The notes: a model not told the origin generated them from the sequence alone. Positions 7,417 through 15,579 are shown, numbered from the stretch's first letter. The stretch is DNA of 34,746 nt from Hominilimicola fabiformis (GCF_020687385.1 NZ_JAJEQM010000021.1:1-34746); one strand, 5' to 3'. Made by a program: numbers and translations.

Positions 7417-7462
7417 TTGTTATAGTAATGGTATTGATAAAGTCCTCATATAACGGTAATAT
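7417..7462 (+). promoter_or_regulatory. Repeated phage promoter, copy 3
   Basis: TTGATA (7434-7439), 17-base spacer ending in ACGG, TAATAT (7457-7462), then the same ATGTG downstream as copies 1 and 2. The upstream TTGTGTACTA word is only partly kept. Confidence 0.65.
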
Positions 7463-7509
7463 GTGTACAACAAAAAGATAAACAGACCGAGAAAACGGAG
7501 GAAAACAAA

Positions 7510-7701
7510 ATGCTAAAATTAAAGAAACTTTACAGCCTTATCAACCGAAACGCAACAATGAAATTGGTTAATGAAAAACATACAGACGTTTATTTCTGCG
7601 GAACAGTTAAAGATATTCCTGACCAATATGATTTATGGAAAGTAGTTGACCTTTTTGAACTAAACAGCTATGAATATGAGATTATGATTACAGAAAAATA
7701 A
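7510..7701 (+). CDS. Hypothetical 63-aa phage protein
   Basis: Unrecognised. It begins MLKLKKLYSLI, with a basic N-terminus, and continues into a predicted beta-rich part (VYFCGTVKDIP) and an acidic end. GGAGG stands nine bases before the ATG, and a copy of the repeated promoter lies just upstream, so it is an independent one-gene unit closed by the terminator at 7718. No transmembrane segment or cysteine pair is present. It may be a small regulator or host-takeover protein; there is no direct support. Confidence 0.6.
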   Translation: MLKLKKLYSLINRNATMKLVNEKHTDVYFCGTVKDIPDQYDLWKVVDLFELNSYEYEIMITEK

Positions 7702-7717
7702 GAAAATACAATTTTTA

Positions 7718-7741
7718 AACCGCCTTAAATGGCGGTTTTTT
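7718..7741 (+). terminator. Intrinsic terminator before terS
   Basis: Perfect 7-bp stem AACCGCC/GGCGGTT with six-base loop and six Ts. It separates the accessory block from the packaging genes. Confidence 0.85.
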
Positions 7742-7791
7742 GTATGAAAATTTTTAATGACAAGAAATTTATACGAATGGAGGTGATACGC

Positions 7792-8274
7792 TTGGCACAG
7801 AGGGGCAGAAAGCCGAAACCAACGGCAGTAAAACAGCTTGAGGGTAATCCAGGCAAGAGACAGTTAAACGCAAATGAGCCGAAACCTGCGGCTCGTGCAC
7901 CGTCTTGTCCGAAATGGCTTGAAGATGATGCGAAAAAGGAATGGAGACGTCTTGCGAAACAGATGGAACAGCTCGGTATTCTAACAGAAGTTGATATGGC
8001 GGCTTTTGCGGGATATTGCCAAGCTTATGCACGTTGGAAAGAGGCAGAAGAATTTATATCAAGACACGGTGCTATTGTCAAAACTCCGAGCGGATATTGG
8101 CAGCAAGTGCCGCAGGTATCTATTGCTCAGCAGTATATGAAACAGATGAGCAAGTTCTGTGAACAGTTCGGTCTTACTCCTGCGTCAAGGTCAAGAATTG
8201 TAACAGACAGAGGCAATGACAGCAGTGATGACGCAATGGAACAGCTTCTTTCATTGGGCGGAGAGAAAAAGTAA
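7792..8274 (+). CDS. terS: Terminase small subunit, P27 family
   Basis: 160 aa. The opening AQRGRKPKPTAVKQLEGNPG is the hallmark of the P27/Terminase_4 small subunits, followed by a helical region (WRRLAKQMEQLG, DMAAFAGYCQAYARW) and an end typical of this family. It recognises phage DNA and loads the large subunit during packaging. A TTG start at 7792 is chosen because GGAGGTGAT lies five bases upstream and the conserved sequence begins right there; the longer frame from 7729 reads through the terminator hairpin. The large subunit gene overlaps its stop by one base. Confidence 0.9.
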   Translation: MAQRGRKPKPTAVKQLEGNPGKRQLNANEPKPAARAPSCPKWLEDDAKKEWRRLAKQMEQLGILTEVDMAAFAGYCQAYARWKEAEEFISRHGAIVKTPSGYWQQVPQVSIAQQYMKQMSKFCEQFGLTPASRSRIVTDRGNDSSDDAMEQLLSLGGEKK

Positions 8275-9821
8275 TGTATGACGAAAATAAAGCAAAACGT
8301 GCAGTTACATTTATAAATGCACTTAAACATACAAAAGGCAAATGGCGGGGTGTGCCTTTTGAATTGCTGCCGTGGCAGGATAAAATAATAAATGATGTGT
8401 TCGGTACGGTAAAGGAGAACGGATACAGACAATACAACACAGCATATGTTGAAATACCGAAGAAGATGGGTAAGTCAGAACTTGCAGCAGGAGTGGCGCT
8501 GTATCTTACATGCGGTGACGGTGAATGGGGTGCAGAAGTATACGGCTGTGCAAGTGACCGTCAGCAGGCAAGTATTGTGTTTGATGTGGCGGTGGATATG
8601 GTCGAACAATGTCCTGCTTTGAAAAAGAGAATTAAGCCTGTTATGTCAGTAAAAAGACTTGTGTATAAACCGACTAATTCATATTATCAAGTGCTGTCGA
8701 GCGAGGCTTTTACAAAACACGGTCTTAATGTTCACGGCGTAATATTTGATGAACTGCATTCACAGCCGAACCGTGAATTGTTTGATGTAATGACAAAAGG
8801 TTCAGGTGATGCACGAACACAGCCACTGTTCTTTCTTATAACTACTGCCGGAACAGACCGAAACAGCATATGTTTTGAACAGCACCAAAAGGCAGTTGAC
8901 ATTTTGGAAGGCAGAAAAATCGATCCGACATTTTATCCTGTTATATACGGAATCGAAGACACAGATGACTGGACGGATGAACGCAATTGGTATAAAGCAA
9001 ATCCATCGCTGGGACATACAGTTGACATTGAAAAAGTCCGTGCCGCATTTTTGTCGGCAAAGGAAAATCCGGCTGAGGAAAATCTGTTCAGACAGCTCCG
9101 ACTTAATCAGTGGGTTAAGCAGTCAACACGATGGATGCAGATGGAGAAATGGGATGCGTGTGATGAAGTAATAAATCTTGATACACTTATCGGAAGGGAA
9201 TGCTATGCAGGTCTTGACCTTTCAACAACACTTGACCTTACCGCATTTGTTTTGGTGTTCCCTCCGAGAAACGATACAGAAAAATATATAATTGTACCGT
9301 ATTTTTGGATACCGGAAGAAAATCTTCTTCAGCGTGTTCGACGTGATCATGTTCCGTATGATGTATGGAAAGCAAACGGATTTATACGAACAACAGAGGG
9401 GAATGTAGTTGACTACCGAAGAATAGAGGCTGACATAAAGGATATTGCAAGCAAGTACGTTGTGCGTGAAATAGCATATGACAGATATAATGCAACACAG
9501 ATAATTCTTAATTTGCAGGATGAAGGATTGACGATGATACCTTTCGGACAAGGCTTTAAGGATATGTCACCTCCGACCAAGGAACTTTACTCGCTTGTTC
9601 TGAAAGAAAAGATTATACATAACAATCATCCTGTACTCAGATGGAATTTTGATAATGTATGTGTAGAAACAGACTCGGCAGAAAATATTAAACTTTCTAA
9701 GAAACACAGTACCGAACGAATAGACGGTGCGGTTGCAGCGGTAATGGCACTCGACAGAGCAGTTCGTAACGGCGGACAACAGGGAAGTGTTTATGACCGT
9801 AGGGGTATTATTGTATTTTAG
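8274..9821 (+). CDS. terL: Terminase large subunit
   Basis: 515 aa, full length for the Terminase_1 (HK97/lambda-like) type. The ATPase Walker A is IPKKMGKSE (61-69), Walker B is VIFDE (156-160), and the coupling phrase LITTAGT follows at 188-194. The nuclease domain starts at LDLSTTLDLTA (Asp315), and IDGAVAAVMALD near the C-terminus supplies a further acidic residue. The protein drives DNA into the prohead and makes the cut. Start overlaps terS by one base (TAATG). With an HK97-type capsid and portal, cos packaging is likely; the cos site was not located. Confidence 0.95.
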   Translation: MYDENKAKRAVTFINALKHTKGKWRGVPFELLPWQDKIINDVFGTVKENGYRQYNTAYVEIPKKMGKSELAAGVALYLTCGDGEWGAEVYGCASDRQQASIVFDVAVDMVEQCPALKKRIKPVMSVKRLVYKPTNSYYQVLSSEAFTKHGLNVHGVIFDELHSQPNRELFDVMTKGSGDARTQPLFFLITTAGTDRNSICFEQHQKAVDILEGRKIDPTFYPVIYGIEDTDDWTDERNWYKANPSLGHTVDIEKVRAAFLSAKENPAEENLFRQLRLNQWVKQSTRWMQMEKWDACDEVINLDTLIGRECYAGLDLSTTLDLTAFVLVFPPRNDTEKYIIVPYFWIPEENLLQRVRRDHVPYDVWKANGFIRTTEGNVVDYRRIEADIKDIASKYVVREIAYDRYNATQIILNLQDEGLTMIPFGQGFKDMSPPTKELYSLVLKEKIIHNNHPVLRWNFDNVCVETDSAENIKLSKKHSTERIDGAVAAVMALDRAVRNGGQQGSVYDRRGIIVF

Positions 9822-9830
9822 ACAACATAA

Positions 9831-9858
9831 AAGCACACCAATATTTATTGATGTGCTT
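9831..9858 (-). terminator. Terminator between terL and the toxin-antitoxin pair
   Basis: Stem of 7 bp plus an inner 4 bp (9831-9837 with 9852-9858; 9839-9842 with 9847-9850). On the minus strand it is followed by a short T-rich stretch, so it mainly ends the antitoxin transcript. It could also weakly affect terL read-through. Confidence 0.6.
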
Positions 9859-9868
9859 AAGGAAATGA

Positions 9869-10147
9869 TTATTTAGTTGGTGATACAGTAAGCTTAAGAC
9901 CAAGCGGCTGCATTATTTTAAGCAAAGTATCAAGATTTGGAGTTGATTTATACGATTCAATACGTGCAACTGATGATTGCGGGATTCCGCAAAGCGAAGC
10001 AAGCTCACGCTGACTTATACCGAGAGCGGTCCGCTGTTCTATCAGTGCACCGACAATAGATGCGATATTCTCAATTTCATTAATATCGTTAGCGGCAATC
10101 GGATCAACTTCTCTTACGTGTTCTTTATAATCATTCCATGTTCTCAT
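9869..10147 (-). CDS. XRE-type antitoxin
   Basis: 92 aa with a Cro/CI helix-turn-helix at about 44-66 (ISQRELASLCGIPQSSVARI), then TPNLDTLLKIMQPLGLKL, the usual tail of HigA-like antitoxins. It should bind and neutralise the toxin encoded just upstream and repress their shared promoter. Start at 10147 has AAGGAGCG eight bases upstream; the open frame continues to 10345 but that part lies inside the toxin gene. One base separates it from the toxin stop codon. Toxin-first order is typical of HigBA pairs. Confidence 0.88.
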   Translation of the reverse strand: MRTWNDYKEHVREVDPIAANDINEIENIASIVGALIEQRTALGISQRELASLCGIPQSSVARIESYKSTPNLDTLLKIMQPLGLKLTVSPTK

Positions 10148-10148
10148 A

Positions 10149-10514
10149 TTAAGCACGCTCCTTTCTGGATAGATAATCACTGCGTTCAGATTTTGCTTTT
10201 TCAATTTCTCTGTGTGGTGTTTTTTGTGTTTTTTTACGGAACTGATGAAGCAGAACAAAGGTATTGTTTTCAAAAAAGAAATAAAATATGCGGTTATTTC
10301 CGGGACGTAATTCCCATATACCGTCCTCAATATGCTTTGTGACATCTTTGGGTAAACGAGTACAATTATCTTGTAATAGCTGTATATAGAGTACTGTTTG
10401 ATTGTATTGAATACGGGCGTCTTTACTTGTTTTGATTTTTGTACGCAATAACTCTAAAAGATCCCATAGTTCAGATTTGCCGTGTGCATTTTCGTAAAAT
10501 TCGATAGTGTACAT
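10149..10514 (-). CDS. RelE/HigB-type toxin (Gp49-like)
   Basis: 121 aa. FYENAHGKSELWDLLELL at the start and IEDGIWELRPGNNRIFYFF, then FVLLHQFRKKTQKTP, are the signature phrases of the phage-derived Gp49/HigB toxin family, whose members cleave mRNA on the ribosome. The C-terminal arginine- and lysine-rich end (IEKAKSERSDYL) is also usual. It is first in a two-gene minus-strand operon inserted between terL and portal, where it interrupts the late operon. It probably stabilises the prophage or limits infection by other phages; both are inferred from family knowledge. Confidence 0.88.
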   Translation of the reverse strand: MYTIEFYENAHGKSELWDLLELLRTKIKTSKDARIQYNQTVLYIQLLQDNCTRLPKDVTKHIEDGIWELRPGNNRIFYFFFENNTFVLLHQFRKKTQKTPHREIEKAKSERSDYLSRKERA

Positions 10515-10548
10515 TATTATTATACTCCGATATGTAGATTATATTTAC

Positions 10549-10576
10549 AATATAATGATAGCATAAAAGCTATCAA
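10549..10576 (-). promoter_or_regulatory. Toxin-antitoxin promoter and operator
   Basis: Minus-strand TTGATA (10576-10571) and TATATT (10554-10549) with 16 bases between. A perfect GATAGC/GCTATC inverted repeat (10557-10562, 10569-10574) overlaps the -35 and spacer. This is the expected arrangement for repression by the XRE antitoxin. Confidence 0.6.
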
Positions 10577-10600
10577 ATGTCAAGAAAAAGGAGAAAATTT

Positions 10601-11836
10601 ATGAACATAATAAAATCAATATTCAAACCAAGAGACAAGCCTAAAAATCATACGGGAGACGGTATCGGCGGAGGACGTTCATTTCCTTTCGGGCGAACGT
10701 GGTCGGGAAAATCTGTGACGGAACGGTCGGCTATGCAGACAACGGCAGTATATGCGTGTGTTCGTATCATATCTGAAACGGTAGCAAGTCTGCCGATTCA
10801 TCTTTATGAATACACGGACAGCGGAAAAGAGCGAGCCTTTACGCATCCGTTGTACAGACTTCTGCACGATATACCCAATCCTGAAATGAACAGTTTCATA
10901 ATGCGTGAGGTTATGATGTCACATCTGCTTTTATGGGGGAATTCGTATTCACAGATTATCCGAAACGGTAAAGGTGAGGTTACGGCGCTGTATCCGCTTA
11001 TGCCGGAAAAGATGCGTATAGACAGAGGTGCGGACAGCAAAATATATTACACATATAACAGTGATAAGCAGGGGACATTTGTATTTCGCAAAGATGAAAT
11101 TCTGCATATAGTCGGATTGGGATTTGACGGACTGGTGGGATACTCACCGATTGCTATGGCTAAGAATGCGATAGGACTTTCTATTGCTGCCGAAGAATAC
11201 GGCTCAAGTTTTTTCTCAAACAGCGGTACACCAAGCGGAGTTTTGGAACATCCGGGAGTTTTGAAAGAGCCGGAAAAAGTTCGTGACGCATGGAATGACG
11301 CATACGGCGGAAGTTCAAATGCACACAAGGTTGCGGTGTTGGAAGAAGGAATGAAATTCAATCCGATTTCGATAAATCCTCATGAGGCACAGTTTCTTGA
11401 AACAAGAAAATTTCAGGTGAATGAAATATGTAGAATATTTCGTGTTCCTCCGCATATGATTGCTGATTTGGAAAAATCAAGTTTTAACAATATAGAACAG
11501 CAGTCGCTTGATTTTGTGACAAATACAATCCGACCGTGGCTTGTGAGGATAGAGCAGACAATATTTCAGCAGCTTCTGACAGAAGAAGAACAGAAAAAAT
11601 ACTTCGTAAAATTCAATGTTGACGGACTTCTGCGAGGGGATTTTAAAAGCCGTATGAGCGGATATGCTATCGGTAGACAGAATGGGTGGTACAGTGCAAA
11701 CGATATAAGGGAATTGGAGGATATGAATAAAATACCTAAAGAGCTTGGCGGTGACAGATATTTATGTAACGGCAATATGGTTGATATAAACAATGCCGGA
11801 AATTACAACAGCGGGGGTGAAAGTGAAAATGAGTAA
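10601..11836 (+). CDS. Portal protein, HK97 type
   Basis: 411 aa, normal for the family. Recognisable phrases include VYACVRIISETVASLP, NSFIMREVMMSHLLLWGNSY, DEILHI and FQVNEICRIFRVPPHMI, all standard in HK97 portals. It forms the dodecameric ring through which DNA passes, and nucleates the prohead. The acidic/polar end (NSGGESENE) is typical. Start 10601 follows AAAGGAG; the longer frame from 10577 overlaps the toxin promoter. Its stop overlaps the protease gene (ATGAGTAA). Confidence 0.95.
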   Translation: MNIIKSIFKPRDKPKNHTGDGIGGGRSFPFGRTWSGKSVTERSAMQTTAVYACVRIISETVASLPIHLYEYTDSGKERAFTHPLYRLLHDIPNPEMNSFIMREVMMSHLLLWGNSYSQIIRNGKGEVTALYPLMPEKMRIDRGADSKIYYTYNSDKQGTFVFRKDEILHIVGLGFDGLVGYSPIAMAKNAIGLSIAAEEYGSSFFSNSGTPSGVLEHPGVLKEPEKVRDAWNDAYGGSSNAHKVAVLEEGMKFNPISINPHEAQFLETRKFQVNEICRIFRVPPHMIADLEKSSFNNIEQQSLDFVTNTIRPWLVRIEQTIFQQLLTEEEQKKYFVKFNVDGLLRGDFKSRMSGYAIGRQNGWYSANDIRELEDMNKIPKELGGDRYLCNGNMVDINNAGNYNSGGESENE

Positions 11837-12557
11837 ATTTTGGAGGTTCAAGACTGTTAAAAACAAAATAGATGAAGAAAATGAAAGCACAGAAAATGTG
11901 CTTTTTTTAAATGGCGTAATTGCGGAAGAAAGCTGGTACAGCGATGATGTAACACCGAAAATGTTCCGTGATGAACTCAATCAATACGACGGTGATATTA
12001 CGGTATGGATAAACAGTCCGGGCGGTGACTGTTTTGCGGCGAGTGAAATATATACGGCACTGAAAGAACATAACGGCAAAATTACAGTTAAAATAAACGG
12101 CATTGCGGCAAGTGCGGCGTCTGTAATTGCAATGGCCGGGGATATGGTTGAGATGTCTCCTACATCGATGATTATGATACATAATCCTTCAATGATGCTT
12201 TACGGACAGGCATCTGAACTTGAACAAGGTATTGATTTTCTTAACGAAGTAAAGGAATCAATTATAAATGCTTATCAGATAAAGACCGGACTGTCACGAA
12301 GCAAACTGTCATATTTGATGGACGGAGAAACATGGATGAATGCACATTCGGCACATGATATGGGGTTCTGCGACAAAATCCTATACGGCAATGATGACAG
12401 CACTGATAATCAAGATATGATTTTTGACAAAACAACAATGGTGACCAATACCATTGCCGCAATGCGCAAGAAACTTAAGCCAATAGTCAAGCCGGAAGAT
12501 TCAAAGTATTGTATTCCGTCAGAACAGTTTGAAACAAGATTAAATTTATTGAAATAA
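11829..12557 (+). CDS. ClpP-like prohead protease
   Basis: 242 aa serine protease of the ClpP/crotonase fold used by many phages. INSPGGD (61-67), GIAASAAS with the nucleophile at Ser95 and IHNP with His118 give the catalytic core. It would trim the scaffold-like N-terminus of the capsid protein during prohead maturation. Start 11829 matches the ATGAGTAA overlap with portal and has a purine-rich GGGGGTGAAAG upstream; the open frame from 11793 runs inside portal. The last 50 residues are a variable tail. Confidence 0.93.
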   Translation: MSKFWRFKTVKNKIDEENESTENVLFLNGVIAEESWYSDDVTPKMFRDELNQYDGDITVWINSPGGDCFAASEIYTALKEHNGKITVKINGIAASAASVIAMAGDMVEMSPTSMIMIHNPSMMLYGQASELEQGIDFLNEVKESIINAYQIKTGLSRSKLSYLMDGETWMNAHSAHDMGFCDKILYGNDDSTDNQDMIFDKTTMVTNTIAAMRKKLKPIVKPEDSKYCIPSEQFETRLNLLK

Positions 12558-12572
12558 TGGGGGGTAATATAA

Positions 12573-13757
12573 ATGGCGTCAATAACTGATTTAAGACAAA
12601 AAAGAGCAGCGTTATGGGAAAAGACAAAGAAATTTCTTGATAATGCAAAACGAGAAAACGATATGATTTCGGCAGAGGACGTGGAAACATATGAAAAAAT
12701 GGAGAGTGAAATTGTTGCTCTCGGCAAGGAGATAGATATTTTAGAACGTCAGGCAGAGATGGAAAAAAGACTGAATTCTCCGGTTAATACACCCGTTCTT
12801 GAAACACCTAAAACGAACGGTAATACAAAAACGGGCAGAGCAAGTGACGAATATAAGCAGGCGTTTTGGAAGCTTATGAAGAATAATCAGCTGTCATATT
12901 CGGTACATGATACGTTGCAGATTGGTACTGACAGTGACGGCGGATACCTTGTTCCCGATGAATACGAGGCAGTTCTTATTGACAAACTTGCCGATGAAAA
13001 CATTATGCGAGGATTAACTACAATCATAACAAGTGCAAACGGTGATAAAAAGATTCCGGTAGTTGCATCTCACGGTGAGGCTGTGTGGACAGATGAAGGC
13101 TCGGAATACACTGAAAGCGATGATGAGTTCGGAACTGTATCTCTTGGAGCTCATAAGCTAAGTACGATTATAAAAGTATCGGAAGAACTGCTCAATGACT
13201 CCGCATTTAATCTTGAAACATACATATCATCAGAATTTGCAAGAAGAATGGGTGCGGCAGAGGAATTGGCATTTATCAACGGCAACGGTACAGGAAAACC
13301 GACAGGTGTGTTAAATACGGCTGAAGTAGGGGTTACGTCTGCTGCGTCAAACGCAATTACGACAGATGAAATAATTGACCTATATCACAGTCTTAGAACA
13401 CCATATCGAAAGAATGCCGTATTTATGTCAAGCGACAGTACAATAAAGGCTATAAGAAAACTTAAAGACAGTAACGGTCAGTATTTATGGCAGCCGGGTC
13501 TGCAGGCGGGACAGCCGGATACAATTCTTAACCGTCCGATACATACTTCTGCATATATGCCTGAGATAGAGTCCGGCAATAAGATATTGCTGTTTGGTGA
13601 TTTATCATATTATTGGGTGGCTGACAGACAAGGACGTTCGTTCCAAAGATTGAATGAACTTTTTGCAAAGAACGGACAAGTCGGTTTCCGTGTATTCCAA
13701 AGATTAGACGGAAAGCTGATATTGCCTGAATCGGTTAAGACTGTTCAGATGAAATAA
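12573..13757 (+). CDS. Major capsid protein, HK97 fold
   Basis: 394 aa. The first about 100 residues are a charged coiled coil (DLRQKRAALWEKTKKFLD, EIVALGKEIDILERQ) that acts as the cleaved delta scaffold. The HK97 core starts near GGYLVPDEYEAVLIDKL and contains WTDEGSEYTESD, INGNGTGKPTG and LFGDLSYYWVADRQG. It follows the protease that should process it. GGGGGGT lies upstream of the ATG. It builds the icosahedral shell. Confidence 0.96.
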   Translation: MASITDLRQKRAALWEKTKKFLDNAKRENDMISAEDVETYEKMESEIVALGKEIDILERQAEMEKRLNSPVNTPVLETPKTNGNTKTGRASDEYKQAFWKLMKNNQLSYSVHDTLQIGTDSDGGYLVPDEYEAVLIDKLADENIMRGLTTIITSANGDKKIPVVASHGEAVWTDEGSEYTESDDEFGTVSLGAHKLSTIIKVSEELLNDSAFNLETYISSEFARRMGAAEELAFINGNGTGKPTGVLNTAEVGVTSAASNAITTDEIIDLYHSLRTPYRKNAVFMSSDSTIKAIRKLKDSNGQYLWQPGLQAGQPDTILNRPIHTSAYMPEIESGNKILLFGDLSYYWVADRQGRSFQRLNELFAKNGQVGFRVFQRLDGKLILPESVKTVQMK

Positions 13758-13769
13758 TAGGAGGGTAAA

Positions 13770-13973
13770 ATGAAAATAAAGATAACAACTTCATGCTCGG
13801 GTCTGACCTTCAGTTTTTATGAAGGTCAGACTGTTGATGTTGACAAGAAAATAGGCGAAGATTTGGTTCAGTGCGGATTTGCGGAAGAAGTAAGGGACAC
13901 TAAAATAACAAGAAGGGACACTAAATCTAAAACAGTGCAATCCAAAACGGAGGAAGAAAATGCTGACGATTGA
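13770..13973 (+). CDS. Small protein after the capsid gene
   Basis: 67 aa. A short beta-type domain (FSFYEGQTVDVDKKIGEDLVQCGFAEEV) is followed by a charged tail. Small proteins with the phrase G-x-x-V-x-V-(D)-x-x-x-G-x-D-L-(V/I)-x-x-G-(Y/F)-A-x-E-V commonly sit between capsid and connector genes in Bacillota phages, and may be capsid decoration or cement. The tail has a repeated RDTK phrase because the DNA carries two copies of a 13-base direct repeat (13892-13925), so the tail may have grown by repeat insertion. It overlaps the next gene by 14 bases. Confidence 0.7.
   Translation: MKIKITTSCSGLTFSFYEGQTVDVDKKIGEDLVQCGFAEEVRDTKITRRDTKSKTVQSKTEEENADD
13892..13925 (+). repeat. Direct repeat AAGGGACACTAAA, pair 1
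   Basis: Two copies, at 13892-13904 and 13913-13925, 21 bases apart and in frame, so they encode RDTK twice. The first copy extends to 15 bases identical with 17199-17213, before the tail chaperone gene. Confidence 0.6.
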
Positions 13974-14223
13974 AGAGGTTAAACAGTATCTGCATTTGGA
14001 TTCTGACGCAGAGGACGACTATCTCCGAATACTCATTATCTTAGCAGGAGAAATGTGCGAAAATTATACACGTCTTGCAATGCCTGATGAACTGCCGGAA
14101 AGCTATAAACAAGCTATGCTTGTGTGTATAGGATATTTCTTTGAACAGCGTGACGGAACTAAAAACGGCGTACCGAGTATATTTTATACATTGCTGAGAC
14201 CATACAGAAAGGCGGCATTTTAA
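13960..14223 (+). CDS. Head-tail connector, gp6 family
   Basis: 87 aa. MLTIEEVKQYLHLDSDAEDDYLRIL with a helical middle (LPESYKQAMLVCIGYFFEQRDG) and ending LLRPYRKAAF is the classic pattern of the HK97 gp6/phage_connect family. It forms the ring that docks on the portal after DNA packaging. The GGAGGAAGAA site lies inside the preceding gene. Stop and next start overlap by one base. Confidence 0.88.
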   Translation: MLTIEEVKQYLHLDSDAEDDYLRILIILAGEMCENYTRLAMPDELPESYKQAMLVCIGYFFEQRDGTKNGVPSIFYTLLRPYRKAAF

Positions 14224-14693
14224 TGGACTTTTCAAAACTGCGTCATCGGGTTATATTTTTGAAACCGCTTGATAAAAGATTAAATTCAATGAATGAAAAT
14301 GTACCTGTGTGGATTCCGTTCAAACCTAAGTTAAGCGGTGACATCAATGCCGATGAAACTTCTGTGTATGTGCTGACTGATAATAAAGGCAATGCAGTGT
14401 GGAAATCGGCAGGCGGCGGACAGCTGTATTCACATCAGCTTTCTTTGAATGAGTATGCAGTATGGGCAAATGTTTCTCCGATGTCGGGACGTGAGTATGA
14501 GGAGTCACAAAAACTGCGTGCAGAAACCACATACAAAATTACAACAAGGTATTTTCCGAATATAACTGAGGATATGAAAATTATGTTCGGACTAAAGGTT
14601 CTTGGTATTGTTTCTGTTCTTAACATAGGCGAAAACAATACGGAATTGCAAATTGTTGCAAAGGAGAAAGACCGAAATGGCAAGGAATATTGA
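14223..14693 (+). CDS. Head closure (head-tail adaptor) protein
   Basis: 156 aa. LRHRVIFLKP at the start, then VWANVSPMSGREYEESQ, TYKITTRYFPNITEDMKIMFG and NTELQIVAKEK match phage head closure proteins (SPP1 gp16-like), which plug the connector. Relatives are usually about 110 residues; here residues about 37-72 form an extra segment (INADETSVYVLTDNKG) between the first strand and the conserved VWANV phrase, probably an exposed loop. It overlaps the next gene by 17 bases. Confidence 0.85.
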   Translation: MDFSKLRHRVIFLKPLDKRLNSMNENVPVWIPFKPKLSGDINADETSVYVLTDNKGNAVWKSAGGGQLYSHQLSLNEYAVWANVSPMSGREYEESQKLRAETTYKITTRYFPNITEDMKIMFGLKVLGIVSVLNIGENNTELQIVAKEKDRNGKEY

Positions 14694-15144
14694 TGTATTC
14701 GGATTTGACGAACTTGAAAAAGCTATGAAGCAATGCGAGAAGAATTATCCGAGTCAGGCAGACGCATTCCTTATGGCAGAAGGACGTGCCGTAAATAAGA
14801 GAACAAAATCACTTACACCGGTAAGGACAAAGAAACTCCGAAACTCATGGAGAACGAAAAAAGTAAAACTGTATAAGGGCGGTAAAGTGAGAGTAGTGAG
14901 AGTTCAGTCAACAGCACCGCATGCTCATCTTATTGAACTCGGTCATAAGATTGTAAGTGGCGGCAGAACTCGGGAAAGAGGCAGAAAACTTAATCGTGTA
15001 CAGCGTTCTGCAAGAGGCATTAAATCCGGCGGATATGTACAAGGTGATTTTATGCTTGAAAAATCAATGTCGGAGGCACAGGCAAAATTCAACTCGGGTG
15101 CAGAAAAACTGCTTGATAAGATAACAAAGGATATACAAATGTAG
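14677..15144 (+). CDS. HK97 gp10-like protein
   Basis: 155 aa. FGFDELEKAMKQ at the start, then the basic part LTPVRTKKLRNSWR and HAHLIELGHKIVSGGRTRERG, is characteristic of the HK97 gp10/PBSX XkdI group found between connector and tail genes. The role is at the head-tail junction. The end is helical (AEKLLDKITKDIQ). Start 14677 has AAGGAG upstream; the reading frame back to 14653 overlaps the closure gene. Confidence 0.85.
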   Translation: MARNIDVFGFDELEKAMKQCEKNYPSQADAFLMAEGRAVNKRTKSLTPVRTKKLRNSWRTKKVKLYKGGKVRVVRVQSTAPHAHLIELGHKIVSGGRTRERGRKLNRVQRSARGIKSGGYVQGDFMLEKSMSEAQAKFNSGAEKLLDKITKDIQM

Positions 15145-15152
15145 GAGGACAA

Positions 15153-15577
15153 ATGATTACAGAAAAAGATATACAGACACGAACTGCGGAAATCCTTATG
15201 AATGCCGGATTTAACGTGGTTGCCTCAGAAGTAGATGAGGGATTTTTAAAACCGGCAGTGTTTGTTTCTGCGTATCCTTCAGATGTACAGCCTCAGTGCT
15301 GCGGCGGTGCACTTGAGGAACTTACTGTTTCGGTAGAATTAAAATATATATCGGCTCTTGAAACTGTGGAGGACTGTATAGGTGCTTACAGCAGGATTAA
15401 AGAGCTTTTTTGTACCCGACTTTCGATATTATGGACAGACATCTGACTATTCATGAAATGAATTTTGAAATTGAAAAGGGTGTAATGTATGTGTATTTTG
15501 ATATAAATTTCATTCAGGCTGTGGATAAAACAGAAAAGTATGATGAAATGAGCGAACTTGTGATACGGGGGGGATAA
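15153..15577 (+). pseudogene. Tail terminator (DUF6838-like), frameshifted at a T6 run
   Basis: The first frame (15153-15446) encodes a tail-terminator N-terminus (MITEKDIQTRTAEILM, DEGFLKPAVFVS) but ends early after ...KELFCTRLSILWTDI. The -1 frame continues with LYPTFDIMDRHLTIH, FEIEKGVMYVYFDINF to a stop at 15577, exactly where the sheath gene begins, and that part is clearly the family's C-terminus. The frames meet at six Ts at 15406-15411; one extra T would restore one reading frame of about 141 codons. It is not an X-XXY-YYZ slippery site. It may be a real mutation that makes the phage tail-defective, a phase-variable tract or an assembly error. Confidence 0.8.
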
Positions 15578-15579
15578 AA

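Noticed and set aside
10148-10345. N-terminal extension of the antitoxin reading frame
   Set aside because: It lies wholly within the toxin gene, and the ATG at 10147 has a proper ribosome site.
15406-15412. Programmed frameshift at the T6 run of the tail terminator
   Set aside because: The zero-frame codons CTT TTT TGT do not form a tandem slippery heptamer, and this family is not known to use frameshifting. A lost base is simpler, though P-site slippage is not excluded.
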